A stretch of 64,000 nt of DNA from Vineibacter terrae (GTDB lineage: Bacteria; Pseudomonadota; Alphaproteobacteria; Reyranellales; Reyranellaceae), in NCBI RefSeq assembly GCF_008039615.1, contig NZ_VDUZ01000025.1:56830-120829 (forward strand), read 5' to 3'. The translations under genes and the position numbers were made by a program. Below, in pieces: positions 1 through 7,853 of the stretch (its first letter is position 1; each line of letters opens with the position of its first letter). The notes under the pieces are model-generated. The model ran no database searches. It saw nothing but the letters and a program-made list of their open reading frames with translations, and was not told where the DNA came from.

Positions 1-150
1 GGTCACGTCAGGAGCGGGGCCTTGCTGGTGATCGGCTCTTGGTTGCATCGCCTCGCTCGGCCGCTGGCGGGATCAGCTTGCCGTTTGATGATGCAATAGC
101 CCCGTCCTCACCGGATGTGTGATGACCATTTCGGGGCCGCGTGACGCTCA
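1..150. other. window edge, no gene recognised
   Basis: I see no convincing coding region, RNA gene or repeat in this stretch before the ArsR operator. Confidence 0.5.
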
Positions 151-174
151 ATAATCAACGTATATGTTGATTAT
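151..174. promoter_or_regulatory. perfect inverted repeat, probable ArsR operator
   Basis: The arms ATAATCAAC and GTTGATTAT are exact reverse complements separated by GTATAT. They lie about 45 bases before the ArsR-family start codon in an AT-rich pocket. ArsR/SmtB repressors bind such 9-bp-armed sites and usually control their own gene, so autoregulation is the natural inference. Confidence 0.7.
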
Positions 175-218
175 CAACAGAGCGTTTGATAAAATACGCC
201 ATGCAGGGAGTTCCGGCC

Positions 219-635
219 ATGCTTCAGGTCGTCGGCGGCGCGGACCCCGCTGCGGATCTGCTCGACCGGGTGTTCTTCGCGCTGTCGGATCCGGTGCGCC
301 GTGCAATCCTGGATCGTCTGGGCGAGGAAGCGTTGCTGGTCTCGGAGCTTGCGGCGCCGTTCGATATCTCGCTGCAGGCGGTATCGCGCCACATCCAGGT
401 CCTGGTGCGCGCAGGCCTGGTCCGGCAGGAGCGGACCGGCCGTATCAGCCGATGCAGCCTCGTCGTCGGACCCATCCAGGCTGCGGCGGTATGGATCAAC
501 CACTACAGCAAGTATTGGCAGGCACAGTTCGACACATTGGCGGCGGCGCTGGAGGAGATCGAAGAACGGCGATCCGGCGCGGCGCGGCTCACGACGCTGC
601 GGAAGCGGCCGCGACGGCGCTTGCCGGACCCCTGA
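219..635 (+). CDS. ArsR/SmtB-family winged-helix transcriptional regulator
   Basis: This 138-residue protein carries the ArsR helix-turn-helix over roughly residues 12-90: a DPVRRAILDRL segment, then the recognition-helix region around SLQAVSRHIQVL. I see no cysteine metal site, so it is probably of the non-metal type that often regulates stress or modification genes. The ATG at 219 is preferred because AGGGAG lies 8 bases upstream; an in-frame ATG at 201 and a TTG at 186 have weaker ribosome sites. The DUF899 gene follows 145 bases downstream, a pairing common in soil bacteria, and is the likely co-regulated target. Confidence 0.85.
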   Translation: MLQVVGGADPAADLLDRVFFALSDPVRRAILDRLGEEALLVSELAAPFDISLQAVSRHIQVLVRAGLVRQERTGRISRCSLVVGPIQAAAVWINHYSKYWQAQFDTLAAALEEIEERRSGAARLTTLRKRPRRRLPDP

Positions 636-780
636 TGCGCTGCGACGCGCGAGGAGGCTGGCGTGAAGAGCGGAATCATCCCGCGGGGAACGGCCCGAAG
701 CATGCGTCGGCTATTCGTGAGGAATCTCACGCCACAACGCGACGTGATCAGTCGGCAACGGATGGAAGGGAGTGAGCGCC

Positions 781-1353
781 ATGAAATATGTCGATGCCAC
801 CCGGCGTCTCGCCGAGCACCGTGACCGTATCGCGGCCTTGCGCGAGGAGATGCGCAAGATGCAGGACGCGATCGAGCCGCAGGAGGTCGCCGACTACAGC
901 CTGGCGACGCCGCAGGGCGAGGTGCGGCTCTCGGCCCTGTTCGGCGACAAGGATGACCTGTTCGTCATCCATAACATGGGCGCTTCGTGCCGCTACTGCA
1001 CGATGTGGGCCGATGGCTTCAACGGCGTCTACGATCATTTGGCGAGCCGCGCCGCATTCGTGGTCTGCAGCCCCGACGCGCCGGCGGCGCAAAAGCGCTT
1101 CGCCGACAGCCGCGGCTGGCGCTTTCCGATGGTGAGCCATCAGAACACCAGCTTCGCGGCCGACATGGGCTATCGCGCCGAGAATGGCAGCCACCAGCCC
1201 GGCATCTCCGTCTTCAGGCGTGACAACGGGCGGATCATGCGCGTGTCCGACACCGACATGGGGCCGGGGGATGCGTTCTGCTCGGTGTGGCACTTCTTTG
1301 ACATGCTGCCCGGCGGGGCGGGCGATTGGGCACCGCAATTCAAGTACCGCTGA
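781..1353 (+). CDS. DUF899 family thioredoxin-like protein
   Basis: This 190-residue protein belongs to the DUF899 family, which has a thioredoxin-like fold. It has the family's N-terminal helical segment and a CRYC motif near residue 70 at the position of the thioredoxin CxxC. It also has the aromatic-rich C-terminal part with a conserved WHFFDMLP segment. The catalytic activity of the family is not established. The ATG at 781 is chosen over an in-frame GTG at 772 because the GGAAGGGAG ribosome site is correctly spaced only from the ATG. It probably forms a transcription unit with the upstream ArsR regulator. Confidence 0.8.
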   Translation: MKYVDATRRLAEHRDRIAALREEMRKMQDAIEPQEVADYSLATPQGEVRLSALFGDKDDLFVIHNMGASCRYCTMWADGFNGVYDHLASRAAFVVCSPDAPAAQKRFADSRGWRFPMVSHQNTSFAADMGYRAENGSHQPGISVFRRDNGRIMRVSDTDMGPGDAFCSVWHFFDMLPGGAGDWAPQFKYR

Positions 1354-1377
1354 CCTGTTGCCCGCGGAGCGTATGCC

Positions 1378-1764
1378 ATGGCTTGGCGCAAAGCGCCGCC
1401 GCAGCTCGTGTCGCTGTTCGATAGCGTGGTACCGCGCGATCCTCGGGTCGTGCGGCGGCCGATGTTCGGCTATCCGGCGGCATTCGCCAACGGCAAGCTG
1501 TTCGCGAGCCTATTTGAGGACAGCGTCGTCCTGAAGCTGTCGCCGGAGGATTGCGGCCAGCTGCAGGCGGCGCACGGCGCGTCGGCGTTCGAGCCGATGC
1601 CGGGCCGGCGCAAGCGCGAATACATCGTGCTGCCCGAGGCATTGCTGTCGGATCGTGTTGCGCTGGATCGCTGGCTGTCGCGGGCGCTGGATTACGTTCT
1701 GTCGCAGTCCAGCGCCACGAAGAAGGCGCCGCGCGCCGCATCGCCCCGCAAAGGCAAGCGGTAG
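1378..1764 (+). CDS. TfoX/Sxy N-terminal domain protein
   Basis: The 128-residue product matches the TfoX N-terminal domain alone: VRRPMFGYPAAFANGKLFA near residues 22-40, followed by a segment around LKLSPEDCGQL. The last 20 residues are basic and probably disordered. In gammaproteobacteria TfoX activates competence genes, but stand-alone domains like this are widespread in alphaproteobacteria and have no proven role. A GGAG site lies 8 bases before the ATG. It follows the DUF899 gene in the same direction and converges on the FkbM methyltransferase gene only 10 bases away. Confidence 0.8.
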   Translation: MAWRKAPPQLVSLFDSVVPRDPRVVRRPMFGYPAAFANGKLFASLFEDSVVLKLSPEDCGQLQAAHGASAFEPMPGRRKREYIVLPEALLSDRVALDRWLSRALDYVLSQSSATKKAPRAASPRKGKR

Positions 1765-1774
1765 CGGGCGGCCT

Positions 1775-2536
1775 TCAGGCCGTCGCGCTCCAGCGATGGT
1801 CGGCGCGCAGCGGTGAATCTTCCTTCACGAACAGCAGATCGAGCTGGGCCAGCGCGCTGTCCAGCGGGCGGCGGCCGCCGCCCAGCACGTCGTAGATGAC
1901 GAAGCCGCGCTGGCGCAGGAAGCTGACCACCTCGGCGATCTCCGGCCCGTCGTGGATGGTGGCGATGACGCTGGCCTCGATCAGGATCGCATCGACATCA
2001 TGGATGCGCTCGCCCATGCCGCGCAGCACGCTCATTTCCGAGCCCTGGACGTCGATCTTGCATAGCGCCGGCCGCTCGAAGCCGTCGATCACCTGGTCGA
2101 AGCGCTGCACCGGCACCGGGTACCGGCGCGTCGGGCCGAGCGGTCCGACCTCCTCATAGAAGGTCGAGCCGCCGATATCGTTGGTGCGCACCCCGATCTC
2201 GAGCTCGCCCTCCGCGTCGCCGAGCGCGACATTGAGGATCCGGGCATCGAGCTGCTTGGCGATCCGTTCCATGTAAGGCAGCGATTCGCGCGTCGGGTCG
2301 ATCAGGTAGTACTGCGAGTCGGGGAAGACGGCATAGAGCTCGGGCGTGCCCTGCGCGACGCCGATATCGAACACGGTACGCGGCTCGAAGCCCTGGGCGC
2401 GGAGGTTGCGCAGGACGAAGGGCCATGCCGGCACCACGCCGACCACCCGATGCAGCACCAGCGTCGAGTAGCTCAGCATGCGCTTGATCACGGCCTTCGC
2501 TGGATTGCGCACCATCATGCCTGTCGTCATGGTCAT
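1775..2536 (-). CDS. FkbM-family SAM-dependent methyltransferase
   Basis: This 253-residue protein is an FkbM-type methyltransferase. The S-adenosylmethionine loop is visible as VFDIGVAQGTPEL (about residues 55-67), followed by YLIDPTRE with the acidic ribose-binding residue, and CKIDVQGSEMSVLRGM near residue 160, which is the family signature. FkbM enzymes O-methylate sugars or small molecules; the substrate cannot be told here. The hydrophobic N-terminus is not a clear signal peptide. It stands alone on the minus strand and shows no link to a polysaccharide cluster. Confidence 0.88.
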   Translation of the reverse strand: MTMTTGMMVRNPAKAVIKRMLSYSTLVLHRVVGVVPAWPFVLRNLRAQGFEPRTVFDIGVAQGTPELYAVFPDSQYYLIDPTRESLPYMERIAKQLDARILNVALGDAEGELEIGVRTNDIGGSTFYEEVGPLGPTRRYPVPVQRFDQVIDGFERPALCKIDVQGSEMSVLRGMGERIHDVDAILIEASVIATIHDGPEIAEVVSFLRQRGFVIYDVLGGGRRPLDSALAQLDLLFVKEDSPLRADHRWSATA

Positions 2537-2717
2537 GCCGCCTCACGTGCAGTGGAAACGCCGCCCTGCGCCCGCCAGGCGAGGGACCGTCAGCAGATGT
2601 AAGGGGGCAGCCCGCCGATGGTCAGCAGGGGGCAGTGACGGAACACGGAATGATCACCGCCTGGACTCGCGCGATCCCGGGCTGCATGCTTCGTGCTGGA
2701 AGGCAAGGGAGGACACG

Positions 2718-2909
2718 GTGGACGAACGCATCGAAAAGACGCTGATCGACGTGGCTGACCTGGTCAAGACCGGCCAGCAGGCAGCCGCCGCTCAGGAATC
2801 GGCCTGGGCGGGCCTCGAGCAGCTGGCTGTCGCCCTGGGCGTGCTGGCCACGCATTGCGCCGCGCTCGAGAAGCGGCTGCAGGAGGTGGAGAGCAAGCTG
2901 GCGCATTGA
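2718..2909 (+). CDS. small coiled-coil protein, unknown function
   Basis: This predicted 63-residue protein starts at a GTG preceded by GGGAGGA. It is mostly heptad-patterned helix (ADLVKTGQQAAAAQ, then LATHCAALEKRLQEVESKL) with no signal peptide or membrane segment. I recognise no family. Such short helical proteins are often oligomeric scaffolds, but that is only an analogy. It is divergent from the FkbM gene and isolated from other plus-strand genes. Confidence 0.55.
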   Translation: MDERIEKTLIDVADLVKTGQQAAAAQESAWAGLEQLAVALGVLATHCAALEKRLQEVESKLAH

Positions 2910-2991
2910 GCCGCTCGAAACGGCCCAAGCTGGCGCGTGGCGGCAAATGACAGCAGGAAGCGCGGCGGCTTCCTGGCTGGTTCGTACGGCC

Positions 2992-4083
2992 TCAGCGCTG
3001 GCCCTGGGCGGCGCGGTCGCGGTTGATCAGCTCGACGACTCCGTCCGCCGCGGCCAGCGCCACGATCGGCGCCAGCTTGTCCCAATTGCCCTCGAGGCTG
3101 CCGGCCTGGACCGTGTTGGCCTGCTCGAGGTCGCCGATCTGGGTGCCATCGCCGCGCTTGATGATCCAGCGGATGACAACGCGTTGGCGCCCCTCCGCCG
3201 GCGCCGCGAGCGCGACGCTACCCTGAATCTGGAACACGGTCGCCTCGGTGCGGTCGACCAGCACCATCTGGCTTTCGCCCATGGCCCGGCGCATGGCTGA
3301 CGCGAGCGCCTTGTTGGCGGTGTCTGGACCACCGGTCACCGTCAGCACGCGCACGCGCGGCGCGTTGCTGGCAGCCGCCAACACAGGCGGCGCGGCAGAA
3401 GGCGGCGCTTCCGGCCCGGGAGGAGCTGCCGGGGGCGATGGTGCGCCGGGTGGAGGGCCGCCCGGCTGGTCGGCGGCCGGCGCTGGTGCGCCGGGGCCGG
3501 CGGGCTCGCTGCTGGGGGGCGGCGGCAGTGTGCCCGGCGGCAACGCATCGGGCAGCGCGGCGATGGGGACATTGGCAAGATCGCCGCGGCCGAGCTGGCG
3601 GCCGATGCGGAATGCGGCTTGCGTGGCGATGCGCGAGATCAGACGGTCCTCGGCGTTGAACCAGTCCTGCGGGCTGCCCAGCACACGCTGATCGTTGCCG
3701 GCGATGCGCGTGCCGCGTTCGTCCTGCACGGTCCAGGTGATGTCGATCTGCACTGCGCCGTCCGCGTCGCGTGTCGCTACCGTGGCGCTGATTCGCTTGA
3801 GGCCGCGCGCCGTGGCTGGTATGGCGACGATGCCATGATCGCGCAGGGCCAGAGCCAGCGCCGTTGCGATCTTCTCGGCGACCTCCGTCCGGGGGCCGAC
3901 GGGCGGCGTGATGACGAATTCCGGCGCTTCGGCGGTTTCAGGCCCGACGCCCGGCGGCGCGGCCGATGGTGCCGAGAGCCTGTTGTCGGGCGCGAAAGGG
4001 CGCGGTGTCTCACCGCACCCGATCAGGGCAACCGCCATTGCGCCCGCGATCGCTGCGCAGCGGATCAGCTCAGACCAGCGCAC
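2992..4083 (-). CDS. putative lipoprotein with proline-rich linker and duplicated domain
   Basis: The predicted 363-residue product begins with a basic residue and hydrophobic stretch ending in ALIGC, a good lipobox, so it should be a lipid-anchored periplasmic protein. A Pro/Ala/Gly linker (about residues 175-240) joins two halves that look alike: each has a helical start, a strand pair with WTVQDERGTRI or WIIKRGDGTQI, and a closing helix after a DWF or NWD motif. I do not recognise the family. The GTG at 4083 gives the cleanest signal peptide; a TTG at 4119 would add 12 residues. It lies last in the lgt-midA-pgeF gene string. Confidence 0.7.
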   Translation of the reverse strand: MRWSELIRCAAIAGAMAVALIGCGETPRPFAPDNRLSAPSAAPPGVGPETAEAPEFVITPPVGPRTEVAEKIATALALALRDHGIVAIPATARGLKRISATVATRDADGAVQIDITWTVQDERGTRIAGNDQRVLGSPQDWFNAEDRLISRIATQAAFRIGRQLGRGDLANVPIAALPDALPPGTLPPPPSSEPAGPGAPAPAADQPGGPPPGAPSPPAAPPGPEAPPSAAPPVLAAASNAPRVRVLTVTGGPDTANKALASAMRRAMGESQMVLVDRTEATVFQIQGSVALAAPAEGRQRVVIRWIIKRGDGTQIGDLEQANTVQAGSLEGNWDKLAPIVALAAADGVVELINRDRAAQGQR

Positions 4084-4138
4084 AGGTGGCCACCAAGCCA
4101 AGCAGGCAGAGAAAACCAAAGATCACCAGATAGGGCAT
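4070..4138 (-). CDS. possible 22-residue hydrophobic peptide
   Basis: An ATG-started frame encodes an almost wholly hydrophobic peptide (MPYLVIFGFLCLLGL then VATCALV), long enough for one membrane helix. It lies between pgeF and the lipoprotein gene and overlaps the proposed lipoprotein start in another frame, an arrangement compatible with translational coupling. No strong ribosome site is visible and I know no homologue, so this may be chance. Confidence 0.25.
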   Translation of the reverse strand: MPYLVIFGFLCLLGLVATCALV

Positions 4139-4173
4139 GGGGCCGATGCTGCTTCAAATCATACGAACATGGA

Positions 4174-4947
4174 TCATTTGACCAGGGCAATGGCCGACAA
4201 GCCGCGGCCGTAGTCGCGTATGCCGTTGAGCGTGTTGTAGCGGAAGCTGAAGAACTGTTCCTGGTTCGGGAGCGTGTCATGGCCGCTGGCCTCGGCCGAC
4301 GCCACGCCCAGAAGAGCGAGCCGGCGCAGCAGATAGCCCGGCAGGTCGAACATGTGGTGGCCGGCACGGCGCGACGGGGTGAAGAACGCGCCGTTGGCCC
4401 TATCCTGGGCCGTGAACGGCGCCGGAAATTCCGGCCCGACCTCGTAGGAAGCGTGCGCGATGCAAGGGCCGACGGCGGCGTGGATCGATCCGCGTCGCGC
4501 GCCCAGCCCCTCCATGGCCGCGACTGTGGCATCGACGACACCGGCCAGCGCCCCGCGCCAGCCGGCATGGGCCGCGCCGATCACCCGGTTCTCGTGATCC
4601 GCCAGCAGAACCGGCGCGCAGTCGGCCGACAGAACGCCCAAGGCGATGCCGGGCTTGTCGGTCACCAGGCCGTCGGCCTGCGGCGCGCCCGGCGATCGCC
4701 ACAGGTTCGAGCCGTCCACTGTCAGAACCTGCGTGGAGTGGATCTGATGCAGGGTCAGCAGGCGCTCCGGCTCGAGCCCGAACCGGCCGGCGGCACGCGC
4801 CCGGTTCTCGGCGACATTGGCCGGCGAATCGGCCGAGCCGTAGCCGCAGTTCAACGAGGCGAACAGGCCCGTGCTGACGCCGCCCTCGCGGGTGAAGAAG
4901 GCATGTTGCACGTGCGGGATGCGGGCAAGGTTGGGCAGCGTGATCAC
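4174..4947 (-). CDS. pgeF: peptidoglycan editing factor / multicopper polyphenol oxidase family (YfiH)
   Basis: The 257-residue protein is a PgeF/YfiH (formerly laccase-domain) protein, which in E. coli removes misincorporated L-Ser from peptidoglycan precursors. The zinc-site residues are in place: H70 in HQIHS, C110 in SADC and H127 in AAHAGWRG. The start is a GTG whose bases overlap the TGA of the midA gene as GTGA, indicating translational coupling. The order lgt-midA-pgeF is common in alphaproteobacteria, which supports the call and a housekeeping role in the cytoplasm. Confidence 0.92.
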   Translation of the reverse strand: MITLPNLARIPHVQHAFFTREGGVSTGLFASLNCGYGSADSPANVAENRARAAGRFGLEPERLLTLHQIHSTQVLTVDGSNLWRSPGAPQADGLVTDKPGIALGVLSADCAPVLLADHENRVIGAAHAGWRGALAGVVDATVAAMEGLGARRGSIHAAVGPCIAHASYEVGPEFPAPFTAQDRANGAFFTPSRRAGHHMFDLPGYLLRRLALLGVASAEASGHDTLPNQEQFFSFRYNTLNGIRDYGRGLSAIALVK

Positions 4948-6101
4948 GGTCCGGGTCCGAAGTTCGGGTCGCAGGCCATATCGGGTGTCGGGAAGCCGGG
5001 CGCCGCCGGCATCGCAGGGTCGCGCAGGGCAAGGACGCGGAACAAGGTGCCCATTCGATCCGGCGCGATCAAGCGCGCCATGGCGTCGTCGATGTCCTGT
5101 GCTTGCCGCGGCGTGGCGCGAGCCCGCAGCGCCTGTGCTCGATGCGCGATGCCCAGCGCCTGCAGAAAGTACCCCTGGCTGGTCGGGCCGTCGATCGCCG
5201 CGCCGGCCTCGCGCGCCGCCCGCGCAAGGGCGGCGAAGTCGACATGGGCCGTCAGGTCGCTCTCGCCGATGCGCTCGAAGACGCCGACCTTGGCATGGCG
5301 ATGCACGGCCTGCAGGGTGTCGCCGTGCCCGCCGGCCTCGTAGCCGTAGTCGATGACGAGGGCTGCGCCGCGATGACGCACAAGGCGGTCGGTGATCGCA
5401 TGCATGACAGAGAGCGCTGCCGGCGACACTTCGGCGACGGCACCGGCCGGCATTCCGGCGCGGTGCGCCGCATCCAGCAGCGCTGACAGCGGCGACGGGC
5501 CCGGCGCCACGGCGAAGGCGAAGCCGTCCGGCGATTGGGCCTGGCCGGCATCGCGCGCCAGCCCGATCATGCGCTCGCACCAGCCGGAGTGCGTGCGCAC
5601 GAGCTGCCGGATCGGCAGGGCGTCGAAGAACTCGTTGGCGACCAGCAGCATGGCGACGTCGTCGGGCACATCTTCGAGGCGCTCGTGCCATGCGCAGGCC
5701 GGCACCGCCCCCGCCAGGGCTGCGCGCTGCCGGTCGCGCAGCGTGGCGTCGATCTCGACCAGATGCAGGCGCAGCGCGGCATGGAAGCCGGGCACGCTGC
5801 GCGTGGCGCGCAGCGCGTCGACCAGCAAGGTGCCGCGGCCGGGGCCGAGCTCGACAAGCCGCACCGGGTCGGGACGGCCGATCGCGATCCAGCGTTCGGC
5901 AAGCCACGCGCCGATCAGCTCGCCGAACATCTGGCTGATCTCGGGCGCCGTCACGAAATCGCCCGCCGCCCCGACAGCGGCCGCCCGCCGGTAGTAGCCG
6001 AACGCGGGATGCGCCAGCGCTTCGACCATGAAATCGGCGACGGTGATCGGGCCGGCCAGCGCGATGCGCCGCTGCAGGCGGGTGGCCAGCGCCGTGCTCA
6101 T
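4944..6101 (-). CDS. MidA/NDUFAF7-family SAM-dependent protein arginine methyltransferase
   Basis: The 385-residue protein matches the MidA/NDUFAF7 family, whose mitochondrial member methylates an arginine of a complex I subunit. Visible features are FMVEALAHPAFGYY near the start, the SAM-binding VELGPGRGTLL (about residues 79-89), LLVANEFFDALPIRQ and VIDYGYE. The usual length is about 360-390 residues. It starts with an ATG that overlaps the lgt stop codon (ATGA) and ends with a GTGA overlap into pgeF, so the three genes should be translated together. The bacterial substrate is not known to me. Confidence 0.9.
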   Translation of the reverse strand: MSTALATRLQRRIALAGPITVADFMVEALAHPAFGYYRRAAAVGAAGDFVTAPEISQMFGELIGAWLAERWIAIGRPDPVRLVELGPGRGTLLVDALRATRSVPGFHAALRLHLVEIDATLRDRQRAALAGAVPACAWHERLEDVPDDVAMLLVANEFFDALPIRQLVRTHSGWCERMIGLARDAGQAQSPDGFAFAVAPGPSPLSALLDAAHRAGMPAGAVAEVSPAALSVMHAITDRLVRHRGAALVIDYGYEAGGHGDTLQAVHRHAKVGVFERIGESDLTAHVDFAALARAAREAGAAIDGPTSQGYFLQALGIAHRAQALRARATPRQAQDIDDAMARLIAPDRMGTLFRVLALRDPAMPAAPGFPTPDMACDPNFGPGP

Positions 6102-6919
6102 GCGGCCGTGGCGGCCGGTGGCCGGCGCAAGGCACGCACGATCAGCCAGGCGCCGAACGCGACCAGGGGCAGCGACAGCAGCATGCCCATGGTCAGCCAG
6201 CCACCCAGCAGGTAGCCAAGATGCGCATCCGGCTCGCGCCATAGCTCCCCGGTCATGCGGGCAAGGCCGTAGCCGCCCCACATGACGCCACATATCAGTC
6301 CAGGGCGCCGCCGCAGCCCGAAAACGCGCCACAGCACCACCACGATCGCGAACAGCAGCGCGCCCTCCAGGAAGGCCTGGTAGAGCTGGCTGGGATGGCG
6401 CGGCACCTGCAGCGGATCGCGCGGAAAGATCATGGCCCAGGCCACGTCGCTGGGCCGGCCCCAGAGCTCGCCGTTGATGAAATTGGCGATGCGACCCAGC
6501 ATCAGGCCGATGGGTGTCGCGATGGCAATGACGTCGGCGAAGGCGAACAGCTCGATCTTGTGCCGCCAGGCGTACCAGAGCACGGCCGCGGTCACGCCCA
6601 GCAGCCCGCCATGGAACGACATGCCGCCTTCCCAGACGGTGAAGATCTTCTCCGGGTTCGCCAGATAGAATGCCGGCTTGTAGAACAGGACGTAGCCCAG
6701 CCGGCCGCCCAGGATCACGCCCAGCGCGGCGTAGAACAGGAAGTCGTCGACCTGCTGCGGCTTCATCACGACCGGGGGCTGCACCACGATGCGCCGTGCC
6801 AGCCACCAGGCGAACACCAGCCCGGCGACATAGGCCAGCGCATACCAGCGGATGGCGAACGGCCCGATCGCGATCAGGACCGGATCGATGTCGGGATAGG
6901 GGATGACCAGCGGACTCAT
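6098..6919 (-). CDS. lgt: prolipoprotein diacylglyceryl transferase
   Basis: Lgt attaches diacylglycerol from phosphatidylglycerol to the lipobox cysteine of prolipoproteins in the inner membrane. The 273-residue product has about seven membrane segments, the Lgt signature GRIANFINGELWGR at residues 142-155, and a catalytic-type H103 in MSFHGG. It opens the minus-strand set lgt-midA-pgeF. The intergenic region upstream also serves the divergent TetR gene. Length and motifs are typical, so function is confident. Confidence 0.96.
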   Translation of the reverse strand: MSPLVIPYPDIDPVLIAIGPFAIRWYALAYVAGLVFAWWLARRIVVQPPVVMKPQQVDDFLFYAALGVILGGRLGYVLFYKPAFYLANPEKIFTVWEGGMSFHGGLLGVTAAVLWYAWRHKIELFAFADVIAIATPIGLMLGRIANFINGELWGRPSDVAWAMIFPRDPLQVPRHPSQLYQAFLEGALLFAIVVVLWRVFGLRRRPGLICGVMWGGYGLARMTGELWREPDAHLGYLLGGWLTMGMLLSLPLVAFGAWLIVRALRRPPAATAA

Positions 6920-7050
6920 GCGTCAGGGGTTTACCCAGCCCGCCGCCCGCTGTCATCAAACCGTGTGTGGGCAATGGGTTAGGCCGGGCCATCCAGCCCT
7001 TCCGTGCCCCCACACGGCGAAGTGTCCGCGTCATGGAAATTCGCGAGAGT

Positions 7051-7072
7051 AAATCAATCGAATGATTGACTA
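7051..7072. promoter_or_regulatory. inverted repeat, probable TetR/CecR-type operator
   Basis: TCAATC and GATTGA (7054-7059 and 7064-7069) are exact inverted arms around GAAT, and AGT/ACT triplets extend the symmetry imperfectly outward. The site is about 50 bases upstream of the TetR-family gene and lies in the lgt-TetR divergent region. Autoregulation of the exporter operon is the likely use. Confidence 0.6.
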
Positions 7073-7121
7073 AATCACGGCAAATGTCTAAAATTGCGGC
7101 AACGGCACAGGATGTCGGCTC

Positions 7122-7853
7122 GTGACAACTGCGAAAATCCCGCCGCGGCGCGCGCCGGCCCGAGCTGGCAAGCACGAGCCGCGCGTTCGTGGCGCGGCGG
7201 ACGGCGATGCGACGCGGCAGCGGCTGATCGAAGTGGCGCTGGACCATTTCGGCCGCCGCGGGTTCGAGGCCACCTCGACGCGCACCATCGCGCAGCAGGC
7301 CAGGGCCAACATCTCGGCGATCCTCTACCATTTCGGTGGCAAGCACGGCCTTTACATCGCCGTCGCCGAGCACATCGCCGATTTCATCGGCAGCCGCGTC
7401 GCGCCGCTGCGGATCCAGATCGAGGCGGCATTGGCGAATGGCAGCGTTGATGCCGATGGCGCCGTCAGGCTGGTGGAGGCGGCAGTCGCGCGCATGACGG
7501 CGCTGATGGCCGAGCCCCAAACCGAGGCTTTCGCCCGCTTCATCGTCCGCGAGCAGCAGGAACCGACCGAAGCCTTCGCCGTGATCTACGATCGGGTGAT
7601 GGGCGTCATGCTGCCGCTGCTGCGCCACCTGGTCGCCATCGCCACGCATGACGATCCCGCAAGCGAGACGGCCGGAGTGCGCACGATCACGATCGTCGGC
7701 CAGCTCCTCGTCTTCCGGGTCGCACGCGCGGCCGTGCTGCGCCAGATGGCGTGGCAGGAGGTCGGTCCGTCGCAGGTGCAGGCGATCACCGCCATCGTCC
7801 AGCGATCGGCGCGCGCCATGCTGCTCACGGCCCGGGCGGAGAACACGACATGA
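7122..7853 (+). CDS. TetR-family regulator with CecR-like C-terminal domain
   Basis: The 243-residue protein has a TetR DNA-binding domain at about residues 25-75 (TRQRLIEVALDHFGRRGFEA, then ISAILYHFGGKHGLY). The longer C-terminal half resembles the DUF1956/CecR ligand domain. E. coli CecR (YbiH) represses ybhGFSR, and the same order follows here: a HlyD-like protein, ABC ATPase and ABC-2 permease. The GTG start is preceded by an AGGAT-like site. The stop overlaps the next start (ATGA), so regulator and exporter are one operon. Confidence 0.85.
   Translation: MTTAKIPPRRAPARAGKHEPRVRGAADGDATRQRLIEVALDHFGRRGFEATSTRTIAQQARANISAILYHFGGKHGLYIAVAEHIADFIGSRVAPLRIQIEAALANGSVDADGAVRLVEAAVARMTALMAEPQTEAFARFIVREQQEPTEAFAVIYDRVMGVMLPLLRHLVAIATHDDPASETAGVRTITIVGQLLVFRVARAAVLRQMAWQEVGPSQVQAITAIVQRSARAMLLTARAENTT

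Noticed and set aside
3619..5343. 574-codon open frame on the plus strand
   Set aside because: It is antisense to the lipoprotein, pgeF and midA genes, has low-complexity composition and no recognisable domain.
4174..7649. Very long open frames on the minus strand covering lgt, midA and pgeF together
   Set aside because: They are out-of-frame readings of GC-rich genes joined to real gene ends. The real proteins, their motifs and their 4-base overlaps explain the region.
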